Source: JBEKTY01 sp049515555
GTDB taxonomy: Bacteria; Planctomycetota; Planctomycetia; Pirellulales; Thermoguttaceae
Length of the DNA: 14,556 nucleotides
Direction: 5' to 3'
Assembly (NCBI GenBank): GCA_049515555.1
Contig: JBEKTY010000185.1
Span: 1 to 14,556 of the forward strand
This document shows, piece after piece, positions 5,987 through 13,614 of the stretch. Both the position numbers and the translations under genes were made by a program. Below the pieces are notes generated by a model. The model was given only the letters and a program-made list of their open reading frames with translations. It made no database searches and was not told the origin of the DNA. The first letter of the stretch is position 1. Each line of letters begins with the position of its first letter.

Positions 5987-7273
5987 ATGGCTGAGAAAGC
6001 CGTGCTTTCCGTGGGCGACCAGCGGATCGAACTCCCCATTCTCGTGGGTACGGAGGGCGAGCGGGCGATCGACATCACCCGGCTTCGCGACACGACGGGT
6101 CTGATCACCTACGACCCCTCGTTGTCCAGCACGGGGGTCTGCAAGAGCGCCATCACTTTTATCGACGGCGAGCAAGGCATTCTGCGCTACCGGGGGATCC
6201 CCATCGAGCAGTTCACCGAGCGGCCAAATTTCGTGGAGGTCGTCTGGCTCTTGATTTTCGGGCGACTGCCGAACAAGGACGAGTTGGACCGCTTCAGCCG
6301 GCAGTTGACCTGCAACGAGCTGCTGCACGAGGGGATGAAGCACCAGTACCAGCACATTCCGGCCGACGCGGCGCCCATGGCCCTGCTTTCGGCGACGCTG
6401 AGCAACCTGGCCTGCTTTCATCCGCAGTTCTTGAAGCTGGAGGACGACGACTCATTCGAGGAGGTGGCGGCCCGGTTGATCAGCAAGGTCCGCACGATTG
6501 CGGCCTTTTCCTATCGCCGGTCGCTGGGATTGCCGTTCATGTATCCCGATCCCAATCTCCGCTACTGCGCCAATTTTCTGCACATGATGTTCTCGATTCC
6601 GTATCAGCAGTACATCGTGACGCCGGAGATCGAGGACGCCTTGAACCTGGTGTTCATTCTGCACGGCGACCACGAGCAGAATTGCAGCACGTCGACGGCG
6701 CGGGTGGTGGGGTCTGCGCGGGCCAACCTGTTCGCCTCCTGCGCGGCGGCGGTCTGTGCGTTGTGGGGGCCCTTGCACGGCGGGGCCAACATCGAAGTCG
6801 TCGAGATGCTGGAGCGCATCCACAGCGGCGGCATGTCGCCCGAAGACTGCGTCCGCGCCGCCAAGGACAAGGCCAACCCCTTCAAACTCTTCGGCTTCGG
6901 ACACCGGATCTACAAGAATTACGATCCGCGGGCCAAGATTCTCAAGGCGGCCTGCGATCGCGTGCTGGCCCAGGTCAAGCGCAAGGACCCGCTGCTGGAC
7001 ATCTCCCGGCGACTGGAGGAACTGGCCCTGGCCGATCCTTACTTCATCGAGCGGAAGCTGTATCCGAACGTCGATTTCTACAGCGGCATCATCCTCCGCT
7101 GCCTGGGCATTCCCACGAACATGTTCACCGTCTGCTTCGCCATCGGGCGGCTGCCGGGGTGGATTGCCCAATGGAAGGAGCAGCACGACGACCCGACCAG
7201 CAAGATCCTCCGCCCCCGGCAGGTGTACATCGGCAACCGCCAGACCAATTACGTGCCGCTGGAGCAGCGCTGA
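5987..7273 (+). CDS. gltA: Citrate synthase (type II)
   Basis: This enzyme condenses acetyl-CoA and oxaloacetate to citrate, the entry step of the TCA cycle, in the cytoplasm. The 428 residues fit the length of the hexameric type II bacterial enzyme. Key features are LHGDHEQNCSTSTAR with His226 and His229, GPLHGGAN with catalytic His264, FGFGHRIYKNYDPRA with His306, and NVDFYSG with catalytic Asp363. The N-terminus carries a beta-rich segment followed by LITYDPSLSSTGVCKSAITF, as in type II enzymes. GGAG lies about 8 nt before the ATG, and a possible promoter is upstream. No other TCA gene is adjacent. It converges on the isomerase-like gene across a palindromic repeat. Confidence 0.97.
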   Translation: MAEKAVLSVGDQRIELPILVGTEGERAIDITRLRDTTGLITYDPSLSSTGVCKSAITFIDGEQGILRYRGIPIEQFTERPNFVEVVWLLIFGRLPNKDELDRFSRQLTCNELLHEGMKHQYQHIPADAAPMALLSATLSNLACFHPQFLKLEDDDSFEEVAARLISKVRTIAAFSYRRSLGLPFMYPDPNLRYCANFLHMMFSIPYQQYIVTPEIEDALNLVFILHGDHEQNCSTSTARVVGSARANLFASCAAAVCALWGPLHGGANIEVVEMLERIHSGGMSPEDCVRAAKDKANPFKLFGFGHRIYKNYDPRAKILKAACDRVLAQVKRKDPLLDISRRLEELALADPYFIERKLYPNVDFYSGIILRCLGIPTNMFTVCFAIGRLPGWIAQWKEQHDDPTSKILRPRQVYIGNRQTNYVPLEQR

Positions 7274-7310
7274 AGGTGCGGTGCGGGGTGCGCGTACGGT
7301 TTTCGCCGGC

Positions 7311-7375
7311 GGGTGCCACGGCTGGCTTGCCCAACCGTGCTTCTCACACTGCTGGGCGAGCCAGCAGTGGCACCC
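7311..7375. repeat. 65-nt palindromic repeat, copy 1
   Basis: Two 29-nt arms flank the 7-nt loop CTTCTCA. It matches the copy at 12383-12447 in length and loop. In this copy the arms pair with four mismatches, yet each arm folds on itself: CACGGCTGG with CCAACCGTG on the left, CACTGCTGG with CCAGCAGTG on the right. It lies between the convergent gltA and isomerase genes and could end transcription from both, though no T run follows. Confidence 0.88.
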
Positions 7376-7392
7376 CGCGTCCGCAAGGGCGG

Positions 7393-8148
7393 CTACAGCA
7401 GACTTTCCAGGAGCAGGCGCATCTTCCGCATCTCGGCGAACTGGTCCACGTCCGGCATGGGAAGCATATCCACGCTCAGCGCGCGGTCGTAGTGGAAGCG
7501 GCCGAGCTGGGCGATCAGCTTGCCGTATTCGACCACGCCCTGGCCGACCCGGACCTGCAACTGCTCCTTGCTGGTGTCTCGCAGCCGGACGTGATAGACG
7601 TGCCGCAACACCTGTTCGTAGCTGCCGCCGCGGTGCGGGCCGTAGATGAAGTGGCTCGGATCGAGCGTCAGGCCCAGCCCCTTGACGCTGTCGCAGATCA
7701 CCACGGCCGTGTCGGGGTCCTGGCTCATGCGGCCGCTCTCGGTCAACAGCCCCACGCGAACGCCCTCCAGCGAGGCTATCGCCGTCATGGTCCGCAGCCG
7801 CTCGATCTCGGCGTTGAACGGGGTCCCCAATTCGGCCGACCGCACCGTGACGGTCACCACCTTGCTGGCCTTGGCCAGCCGGCAGCAGGCGGCAAACTGG
7901 CGGTAATACTCCGGCTCCGAATCCGGCAGGCCGAGGTCGACGCTGAAGGCGACCAGCGTGAGCCGCTGGGTCTGGCGGCAGGTCTGGATCGCCGCCTCGA
8001 CGTCGGCGGCGACTTGGGAGGGCTGCAGGTGGCCCCCCTCCTCATGGATCATCATCTCCACGCTGGTGTATTCCAAATCGACCAACCGCTGCAGCGCGGT
8101 ATCCAGGGGCAGGTCGCAAAAGCATCGGGTGGTAGCGGCGACGAACAC
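7393..8148 (-). CDS. Sugar phosphate isomerase/epimerase-like TIM barrel protein
   Basis: The 251-residue product has the features of the xylose-isomerase-like TIM-barrel (AP endonuclease 2) superfamily, whose members isomerise or epimerise sugars using a divalent metal. Visible elements are repeated beta-alpha units, an N-terminal strand ending in VEMM (30-33), GLLTES with Glu136, LDPSHFIYG at 162-170, HVRLRD with His186, and VGQGVVEYGKLIAQL near 201-215. LSVDML near the end has Asp227 where many relatives carry the last metal-binding Glu. The start is GTG (8146-8148), supported by AAGGAG 8 nt upstream. The substrate cannot be told from sequence. No sugar gene is adjacent, and it stands alone on its strand. 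Confidence 0.82.
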   Translation of the reverse strand: MFVAATTRCFCDLPLDTALQRLVDLEYTSVEMMIHEEGGHLQPSQVAADVEAAIQTCRQTQRLTLVAFSVDLGLPDSEPEYYRQFAACCRLAKASKVVTVTVRSAELGTPFNAEIERLRTMTAIASLEGVRVGLLTESGRMSQDPDTAVVICDSVKGLGLTLDPSHFIYGPHRGGSYEQVLRHVYHVRLRDTSKEQLQVRVGQGVVEYGKLIAQLGRFHYDRALSVDMLPMPDVDQFAEMRKMRLLLESLL

Positions 8149-8398
8149 TGCGGAAACTCCTTCCCTTCAAAGTCTGGCGGACCATAGCTTACCGTCACCC
8201 GGCCATCGCTGGCAACACCAGGTGCCGACCGCCACCGGGGATGCCGGGCATTGCCCCCGGCAAACCGCCGAGTAGAATGGGGAGTGTCCGTGGCAGGATG
8301 GGCAAGAAACCACGAGAACCACAACCATTGACACCACGCAGCAAAGCCTTTAATCAATAGTCTGGCACAATCAACCACGGCATCAACAAGGAGCAGCC

Positions 8399-9508
8399 AT
8401 GTCCACCGGCCCCCATTCGGGAGGATCAGATCAGTCAGACTCCCACCTCAATCCCCAGGTCGTGCGGGAATTGCCGCCGCGGGAACCGCCGGCCCGCAGA
8501 GGCGGCTGGCGCCGCTTCTTCCTCGTCCTGGTGCTGCTAGCGCTGGTCGGCTCGCTGCTGATGAACTTCATGTTTGCCGCCTTGGCGGGCCTGGGTCTGG
8601 CCGGCGGCTGGGAGACGGAACGCCGCGTCCAGGAGAAGTTCGTCTCCCACAACCCGGCCGCCCGCGATAAAGTCGTGATCCTCCCCATCGAAGGCGTGAT
8701 CCTCGAAACGGAAGAGGGCTTCGTCAGCCGCGCCATCGACCACGCCCTGCGGGACGACGACGTCAAGGCCGTGGTGCTGCGGGTCAACTCGCCGGGCGGC
8801 AGCGTCAGCGGCAGCGACTACCTCTATCATCACCTCTGCCGCTTCGCCGACAACGAGAAACGGAAGATTCCGCTGGTGGTCAGCATGGGCGGCATCGCGG
8901 CCAGCGGCGGGTACTACGTCACCATGGCCGTCGGCCCCACGCCCGACGCCATCTTCGCCGAGCCGACCACCTTCACCGGCTCGATCGGCGTGATCATTCC
9001 CCATTACAATCTGGCCGACCTGATGCAGAAGGTGGGGGCCGAGGACGATTCGATCGCCAGCAACCCGCTGAAGATGATGGGCAGTCTGAGCAAGCCCATG
9101 AGCGAGCAGGAACGCCGGATCTTCCAGGCCCTGGTGGACCACAGCTTTGCCCGCTTTAAGCAGGTCGTGCGTGCGGGCCGGAGCAAGTTCGAGCGGGACC
9201 CGGCCGCCCTGGACCGCCTGGCCACCGGCCAGATCTACGCCGCCGAGCAGGCCCAGAAGAACGGCCTCATCGACAAGATCGGCTTCCTCGAGGACGCCGT
9301 CGATCGGGCCATCGCGTTGGCCGGACTCGATAAGGACCAGACCAAGGTGGTCCGCTACAAGCCGGAAGTCAGCCTGTCGAGCATGCTGCTGGGGAGCCAG
9401 GCTCGCAACTCGCCCGCCGCCGAGCTGCGAGCACTGTTGGAAATGACCACGCCGCGGGCCTATTACCTGGCCACCTGGCTCCCGGGCTTGGCCGCCGGCG
9501 GGGAATAG
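8399..9508 (+). CDS. sppA: Signal peptide peptidase SppA-type serine protease (family S49)
   Basis: The 369-residue product is a membrane-anchored Ser/Lys protease thought to degrade cleaved signal peptides and other membrane-bound peptides. Residues 1-38 are a hydrophilic cytoplasmic leader, 40-69 a hydrophobic anchor, and about 90-310 the S49 catalytic domain. Visible motifs are VVLRVNSPGGSVSGSD (125-140), GGIAASGGYY with nucleophile Ser169, TGSIGVI (193-199), and SNPLKMMGS with the probable general base Lys225. The Ser-Lys spacing of 56 suits the short single-domain type rather than the duplicated E. coli form. The tail from about 320 includes SLSSMLLG and is not a recognised domain. AAGGAG lies 5 nt before the ATG. 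The DUF2442 gene follows 43 nt later on the same strand. Confidence 0.93.
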   Translation: MSTGPHSGGSDQSDSHLNPQVVRELPPREPPARRGGWRRFFLVLVLLALVGSLLMNFMFAALAGLGLAGGWETERRVQEKFVSHNPAARDKVVILPIEGVILETEEGFVSRAIDHALRDDDVKAVVLRVNSPGGSVSGSDYLYHHLCRFADNEKRKIPLVVSMGGIAASGGYYVTMAVGPTPDAIFAEPTTFTGSIGVIIPHYNLADLMQKVGAEDDSIASNPLKMMGSLSKPMSEQERRIFQALVDHSFARFKQVVRAGRSKFERDPAALDRLATGQIYAAEQAQKNGLIDKIGFLEDAVDRAIALAGLDKDQTKVVRYKPEVSLSSMLLGSQARNSPAAELRALLEMTTPRAYYLATWLPGLAAGGE

Positions 9509-9551
9509 GAGGGACTACGGGAGATCGAACCGCTTGTCTGAGGGGCCAAGA

Positions 9552-9836
9552 ATGCACTACGTCACCGAAGCGTACTATGCGGGAGGCAGCAAGCTACGGG
9601 TCGTGTTTGAGAATCACGAAGTCCGGCTTATTGACCTGGCCCCTCACCTGGACGGCCCGGTCTTCGAGCCGCTAAGAGACGCGAACTACTTCCGCCAGTT
9701 CCAGGTCAACCATGAGATCGAGACCGTGGTTTGGCCCAACGGTGCCGATTTTTCGCCTGACTTCTTGTATGAGATAGGAGAAGTCCACGAGGCCGCAAAT
9801 CCGCCTTGCTCGCCAAGCCCCGCCGCGCCCGCCTGA
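9552..9836 (+). CDS. DUF2442 domain protein
   Basis: The product of 94 residues matches DUF2442, a small family of unknown biochemical role often found near toxin-antitoxin-like or DUF4160 genes. Family features are HYVTEAYYAGGSKLRVVFEN, RLIDLAPHLDGPVFEPL, RDANYFRQF, IETVVWPNGADFSPDFLYE. I chose ATG at 9552 because AGGGG lies about 6 nt upstream and the family usually starts near this residue. An upstream in-frame TTG at 9534 would add six residues. No DUF4160 partner is adjacent. The stop is only 5 nt from the stop of the convergent gene. The last 14 residues (ANPPCSPSPAAPA) are low in complexity and probably disordered. Confidence 0.85.
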   Translation: MHYVTEAYYAGGSKLRVVFENHEVRLIDLAPHLDGPVFEPLRDANYFRQFQVNHEIETVVWPNGADFSPDFLYEIGEVHEAANPPCSPSPAAPA

Positions 9837-9841
9837 CCGCA

Positions 9842-10912
9842 CTACTTCGCAGGCGGCTCGGGTAGTTTCAATGTCTCCCGCTGCCGCTCCTTCTCCGTTT
9901 TCGGGCGGGGCTCGTCCATTTTCGGTCGGAGTTCGGTGGGCGGCGGTTTCCGGCCGCGCCACGGACGCTCGCCGCGGTGCGGCAGTCCGTCGCCGGGCTT
10001 CCATTGCATGATGAACATCTCGTGCAGCCTCTGCCGCATCTCCTCGTCCGGGAGGCTCATCAGGCCGTCGCGCTGTTCGGGGGTGAGTTGGAACTCGAAG
10101 TAATCGGCCAGCAGTTCGTCCAGTCCGAACAGGCCGCCGCCGTCTCGCCGCCGCACGGCCAGCCAGTGCTCGGCCGCCTGCCGGATCCAGCTCGTCATGA
10201 CCCGCGGCTGCTCGGTGGGCGGCTTGGCGTCCAAGCGGGCCAGGGCCTCGGGCGAGAGCCGGCCCCGCAAGTCCGCCAACTCCTGCTCCGTCGTCGGCGG
10301 ATGCGCCCCCGGCATACTCCACCGCTTGCAGACCGCCCACATGGCCAACCGATGCCGCACGGCCGGCGTGGGCTTGGCCGCCGCTTGGCGACGGTTCTCC
10401 GGCAGGGCTTCCAGCACTCGGGCCTCGTGCTCGGCGGCGTAGTGCTCGATCCACCCCACCACCGCCGCGCAGTCCTTCTCGCCAAGCGGCCGGCCGCCCG
10501 ACTTGGCCTGCTCCTTGAGCATCTGCTTGATCGTCGCAATCCGCTGCGGCGGTTTCATCTCCAGCACTTCGTCCCGGCGGTACGACGGCAGCGTGGCCAG
10601 CCATTGGCAGTAGCGATGCATTACTGCGCGGAGCTGCTGGCTGTCGGGCTCGCTCTGCAACTGCTCGTGAATCCGGCGGATGCGTTGTTGCTCGCCGGGC
10701 GGGAGGGCCAGGAATTGCTCGCGGTGGCGGAACAGATCCTCCTTCTGCGACTGGCCCAGGTTCTCGATCCGCTTGCGCCGCTCGGCGAGCGACTCGTCGG
10801 CTGGGGCCGCCGCCCCCAGCAGCCAGAGGCCGCACAGGACGGAGGCCGCCGCCCAGGCGGCCAGCCGCCGCCGCTCCGCCGCCGGAACAGCCCGTTGGTC
10901 ACGGCCCCTCAT
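9842..10912 (-). CDS. Exported protein of unknown function in a sigma/anti-sigma operon
   Basis: The 356-residue product has a basic N-terminus and a hydrophobic stretch at about 17-36 ending AAAPADES, consistent with a signal peptide or N-terminal anchor. The body is strongly helical and charged, with PPGEQQRIRRIHEQL near 71-85, PPQRIATIKQMLKEQ near 121-135, and LTPEQRDGLMSLPDEEMRQRL towards the C-terminus. This is the 'LxPEQRxxL' style seen in planctomycete exported proteins and in DUF3106-like or CpxP-like helical proteins, but I cannot assign a family. The tail is Pro/Arg/Lys-rich. Its ATG (10910-10912) overlaps the anti-sigma stop by 14 nt, so translation is probably coupled. I rejected an ATG 18 codons upstream because it would add only a Cys/Ser/Arg-rich leader. 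It may sense or bind something outside the cytoplasm, which is inference. Confidence 0.75.
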   Translation of the reverse strand: MRGRDQRAVPAAERRRLAAWAAASVLCGLWLLGAAAPADESLAERRKRIENLGQSQKEDLFRHREQFLALPPGEQQRIRRIHEQLQSEPDSQQLRAVMHRYCQWLATLPSYRRDEVLEMKPPQRIATIKQMLKEQAKSGGRPLGEKDCAAVVGWIEHYAAEHEARVLEALPENRRQAAAKPTPAVRHRLAMWAVCKRWSMPGAHPPTTEQELADLRGRLSPEALARLDAKPPTEQPRVMTSWIRQAAEHWLAVRRRDGGGLFGLDELLADYFEFQLTPEQRDGLMSLPDEEMRQRLHEMFIMQWKPGDGLPHRGERPWRGRKPPPTELRPKMDEPRPKTEKERQRETLKLPEPPAK

Positions 10913-11402
10913 CGGCGTCCTCCGTAAACAGCTTGTCCTGGCGGAGCATCCGCAGGAACTCGACATCGTCGACCTGCCGGTACTGGTCCAGGTTCTCTAG
11001 TACGGGCAGGTCCTGCAGCAACTGGGCATTGGGGTCGGGACTGAGCGTGAAGACGGCCAGCACGCCGGCCAGGGCGGCGACGGCCAGGCCCCCGCCGGCC
11101 GCGAGCCAGCGCCACTTGCGGCTCCGCCGGCCGGCTTCCTGCGCCCGCGACGCATCCTCGACCGCCGCCAAGGCCACCATCTCCATCGTCGTCCGCGTCA
11201 AGTCCTCGTCCGTGGCCGGCGCGTCCAGTTCGTCGAGCATCTGCCAGGTGCGATCCAGCTCGTGCAGCGTGCGGCGGGTTTCGGGCTGATTGGCCAACCG
11301 CTCTTCGATCTGCCGGCTCTGCTCTGTGTCCAGCTCGCCGTCCAGATACGCTACCAACTCTTCCCGCAGCCGGGCGTCGTCGTCCGCAGGGTCTTGGGCC
11401 AT
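10899..11402 (-). CDS. Single-pass membrane anti-sigma factor (no zinc motif)
   Basis: The 167-residue product begins five bases after the sigma factor stop and is therefore its likely partner. The N-terminal cytoplasmic half has LVAYLDGELDTEQSRQIEER (16-35), ANQPETRRTLHELDRTW and LDELD, as in anti-sigma domains that bind group IV sigma factors. A transmembrane segment lies at about 99-120 (WLAAGGGLAVAALAGVLAVF). The C-terminal 47 residues (including LPVLENLDQYRQVDDVEFL) would lie outside. It has no Cys and only one His, so the HxxxCxxC zinc site of many anti-sigma factors is absent. Upstream frame extension to 11783 runs inside the sigma gene and is not used. The Shine-Dalgarno is weak (GAAGAG close to the ATG), so translation may be coupled. 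Confidence 0.82.
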   Translation of the reverse strand: MAQDPADDDARLREELVAYLDGELDTEQSRQIEERLANQPETRRTLHELDRTWQMLDELDAPATDEDLTRTTMEMVALAAVEDASRAQEAGRRSRKWRWLAAGGGLAVAALAGVLAVFTLSPDPNAQLLQDLPVLENLDQYRQVDDVEFLRMLRQDKLFTEDADEGP

Positions 11403-11407
11403 GCTCT

Positions 11408-12028
11408 TCACTCGTGCTCGAAATAAGGCTCCAACATCTGGCGGAGATTTTCCCGCGCCCGCGACAGCAGCGATTTCACCGCTTGCGGCGAGATCTCCAT
11501 CGTTTCGGCCACGTCGGCATAACTCATGCCCTCGAACTTGTTCAGCAACACCGCCAACCGCTGCCGCTCGCTGAGCGACTCCATGGCCAGCCCCACCACC
11601 TGCCGCACCTCGGCCTTGTCGAGTTGCCGGGCAGGCATTACGCCGCTGCCGGCCGGAATCATCCGGTCCAGCGGGCGGGCGCCCATCGGGCCGCTGTCGT
11701 GCGAGGCCAACGTCACTTCGTGCCGCCGCGAGCGGTCCCGCCGGGCGTTGCTGGCCACGTTGTTGGCAATTGTAAACAGCCAAGTGGCGAACTTGGCCCC
11801 CGGCTGGTACTGCCTCCGCGCACGATAGGCCCGCAGGAACACCTCCTGTGCCAGGTCCTCGGCCAGGTCGCGGCTGCCGACCAAGTGCTCCAGCACCCGT
11901 ACCAGCCGCCCCTGGTACCGCAACACCAACTCCTCGAACGCCGCGCCGCTGCCGTCGCGGACCTCGAGCATCAGCCGCACGTCCGGGTCTAGGGCGTATC
12001 TTCGAGCAGACGACTCGCTGACGACCAC
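11408..12028 (-). CDS. ECF-type RNA polymerase sigma factor (RpoE-like)
   Basis: The 206-residue product has region 2 at about residues 28-95 (FEELVLRYQGRLVRVLEHL, DLAEDLAQEVFLRAYRAR, FATWLFTIANNVASNARRD). A linker follows, then region 4 from about residue 148 (LSERQRLAVLLNKFEGMSY, ADVAETMEISPQAVKSLLSR) with a helix-turn-helix. It has no regions 1 or 3, as expected for group IV sigma factors. It directs RNA polymerase to a small regulon, and the downstream anti-sigma factor probably holds it inactive at the membrane. The start is GTG at 12026-12028, with a weak GGGGG upstream. An ATG start is not available nearby. No clear autoregulated -35/-10 pair was found between 12029 and 12120. Confidence 0.93.
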   Translation of the reverse strand: MVVSESSARRYALDPDVRLMLEVRDGSGAAFEELVLRYQGRLVRVLEHLVGSRDLAEDLAQEVFLRAYRARRQYQPGAKFATWLFTIANNVASNARRDRSRRHEVTLASHDSGPMGARPLDRMIPAGSGVMPARQLDKAEVRQVVGLAMESLSERQRLAVLLNKFEGMSYADVAETMEISPQAVKSLLSRARENLRQMLEPYFEHE

Positions 12029-12150
12029 GAAAGCCCCCGTTGGTGGTGGGTGGTCCGTCCCGCTTTCGGTTCTCCGAGACTCTGCTCTTAGTCTAGCCCA
12101 AGCCGGACGCTGCGGCTAGCCGCAGCCGGCGGCCATCGAGCTCAAGGAGG

Positions 12151-12253
12151 ATTATTCATCGACCGTTCGTAGTGACCGCATTCATGCGGTCCTTGACCTG
12201 TTCACGCTCTCCAGACCCGATAAATCGGGTCACTACGAACCGCGGCGAATAAT
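12151..12253. repeat. Nested palindrome with two internal hairpins
   Basis: The outer ends ATTATTC (12151-12157) and GAATAAT (12247-12253) pair. Next GTTCGTAGTGAC (12165-12176) pairs with GTCACTACGAAC (12229-12240). Inside are two separate perfect hairpins: GACCGCA-TTCA-TGCGGTC (12174-12191) and GACCCGAT-AA-ATCGGGTC (12214-12231). The inner arms are different sequences that each self-pair, as in the 3147-3270 element. It lies 123 nt upstream of the sigma factor start. Confidence 0.82.
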
Positions 12254-12265
12254 CGCGCTTAAGCG

Positions 12266-12307
12266 GGGGACTGCCCGATTTCTGCAAGCGAAAGTGCGAC
12301 AGTCCCC
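12266..12307. repeat. Short inverted repeat GGGGACTG / CAGTCCCC
   Basis: GGGGACTG (12266-12273) and CAGTCCCC (12300-12307) pair around a 26-nt loop containing GCAAGCGAAAGTGCG. A transcript would fold as an 8-bp hairpin. No gene is close enough on the right side to make it a terminator with confidence. Confidence 0.6.
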
Positions 12308-12382
12308 TTCCAAGATTCAACCCTGGAAACGGCCAACAGTTCCTGTCGGGCCGGGAAGGGACCTCGTTCCTGTGCCGGGATT

Positions 12383-12447
12383 GGGTGCCACTGCTGGCTT
12401 GTCCAGCAGTGCTTCTCACACTGCTGGACAAGCCAGCAGTGGCACCC
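12383..12447. repeat. 65-nt palindromic repeat, copy 2
   Basis: Two 29-nt arms (12383-12411 and 12419-12447) are perfect reverse complements around the 7-nt loop CTTCTCA. Each arm also contains CACTGCTGG-CTTGT-CCAGCAGTG or its complement as a local hairpin. The same element, diverged, lies at 7311-7375. It sits beyond the rlmN stop and could also serve as its terminator. Confidence 0.92.
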
Positions 12448-12473
12448 GGCACACGGAGTGTGCCTGCTACCTT
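12447..12473. repeat. 27-nt half-copy of the 3147-3270 element
   Basis: These 27 nt are identical to 3222-3248 (starting CGGCACACGGAGTG, ending GCTACCTT). It joins the 65-nt palindrome directly, sharing one base, and ends 9 nt from the rlmN stop. Only one arm with its own hairpin is present, so this looks like a solo or truncated copy. Confidence 0.8.
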
Positions 12474-12481
12474 CAATGCCC

Positions 12482-13507
12482 TCATATCAAGCGCCGCAAC
12501 TGGCCGCAGGCCGCATTGATCCGATCCCCCTTGCGGTGGCGAACGGCCACCGTCAGGCCGGCGCGGGCAAGGACCTCGGCGAACCGCGCGACGGCGGCCG
12601 CCTTCGGCGTCCTGAACGGCAGCCCGGCGACCCGATTGTAAGGGATCAGATTGACCAGCGCGGGCCGGCCCCGCAACAGTGCCGCCAGCCGCGCCGCATC
12701 CGCCGGCCGGTCGTTGACCCCGGCCAGCAGCACACATTCGAACGTCACGCGGCGGCCGGTCCGCCGGAAATACTCGTCGGCCGCGGCCAGAACTGCGGCA
12801 ACGGTCACGTTGCGATTGGCCGGCACGAGTCGATTGCGCAAGGCGTCGTCGGCCGCGTGCAGAGATACGGCCAAGTGATAGGGGCAGTTCAACTCGGCCA
12901 GCCGGCGGATGCCGGCGGGCAGCCCCACGGTGGAGATCGTTACCCGGCGGACGCTGATCCCCAGCCCACCTCGCGCCGTGGCGAGGGCCAAGGCCGGCAG
13001 CAGCCGATCAAGATTCGCCAGCGGCTCCCCCATCCCCATCACCACCAGGTGGCTCAGGCGCTCGGCGGGGGTCAATAGCCGCTGGAGCCGCAGCATCTGC
13101 TCGATGATTTCGCCGGTGGTCAGATTCCGCGCCATGCCGTCCAGTCCGGTGGCGCAGAACACGCAGCCCATGCCGCAGCCCGCTTGCGTGCTGATGCACC
13201 CGGCCACGTGCCGCCGGTCGTCGCGCAGGAGGACGCACTCGATCCGCTCGTCGTCGGCCAGTTGCAAGAGCAGCTTTTCGGTCCCGTCGCCGGCCTTACG
13301 ATGGGCGGCCACCCGCGTGGTCCAGATCTGGAACTCGGCGGCCAACCGATCGCGGACTACCCGGGGCAGGTCGGTCATCTCGTCGACCGCGGCAGCCCGC
13401 TTCTCGAACAGCCAGCGACGGATCTGGCCCGCGCGGTAGGCTCCCAACCCGTGAGCGGCGAGCCAGGCCCGCAGCCCCTCGGCCGATTGCTCCAACAAGT
13501 GCTCCAT
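12482..13507 (-). CDS. rlmN: 23S rRNA (adenine2503-C2)-methyltransferase RlmN
   Basis: This radical-SAM enzyme methylates C2 of A2503 in 23S rRNA, and in some bacteria also A37 of tRNA. The 341-residue product has an N-terminal helical domain (LRAWLAAHGLGAYRAGQIRR), then CISTQAGCGMGCVFCATG with the Fe4S4 ligands Cys111, Cys115 and Cys118 (CxxxCxxC) and the conserved Cys104. MGMGEPLAN is the SAM-binding motif, and SVRRVTISTVG and HLAVSLHAADD follow. The C-terminal INAACGQL carries Cys334, the methyl-carrying cysteine. The gene starts at ATG 13505-13507 without a clear Shine-Dalgarno. TAGAAT lies 7 nt before it, so a leaderless or unusual start is possible. It stands alone, with 107 nt to the divergent membrane-protein gene and repeats after its stop. 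Confidence 0.97.
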   Translation of the reverse strand: MEHLLEQSAEGLRAWLAAHGLGAYRAGQIRRWLFEKRAAAVDEMTDLPRVVRDRLAAEFQIWTTRVAAHRKAGDGTEKLLLQLADDERIECVLLRDDRRHVAGCISTQAGCGMGCVFCATGLDGMARNLTTGEIIEQMLRLQRLLTPAERLSHLVVMGMGEPLANLDRLLPALALATARGGLGISVRRVTISTVGLPAGIRRLAELNCPYHLAVSLHAADDALRNRLVPANRNVTVAAVLAAADEYFRRTGRRVTFECVLLAGVNDRPADAARLAALLRGRPALVNLIPYNRVAGLPFRTPKAAAVARFAEVLARAGLTVAVRHRKGDRINAACGQLRRLI

Positions 13508-13614
13508 ATGGTTATTCTACACCGCCCATTGGCACCGCGGGCACGGTCCATTGACACCCGCCGGCCGCGGGCCGACAATAGCGGCCTAAAGAAAGAGAGC
13601 CCCGGATCGCGATC

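Noticed and set aside
5645..6421. Minus-strand open frame covering the gltA start
   Set aside because: It covers both the DUF6485 gene frame and gltA antisense, without domain content. The DUF6485 and gltA calls explain the region.
6682..8187. Long plus-strand open frame of 501 codons
   Set aside because: It overlaps gltA in another frame and the isomerase gene on the opposite strand, and has a repetitive Arg/Gln/Gly/Ala composition. This is a high-GC shadow.
9672..10835. Minus-strand open frame of 387 codons overlapping the exported-protein gene
   Set aside because: It is rich in Arg/Ala/Gly with no domain and runs antisense through DUF2442. The other frame has a signal peptide and operon overlap with the anti-sigma gene.
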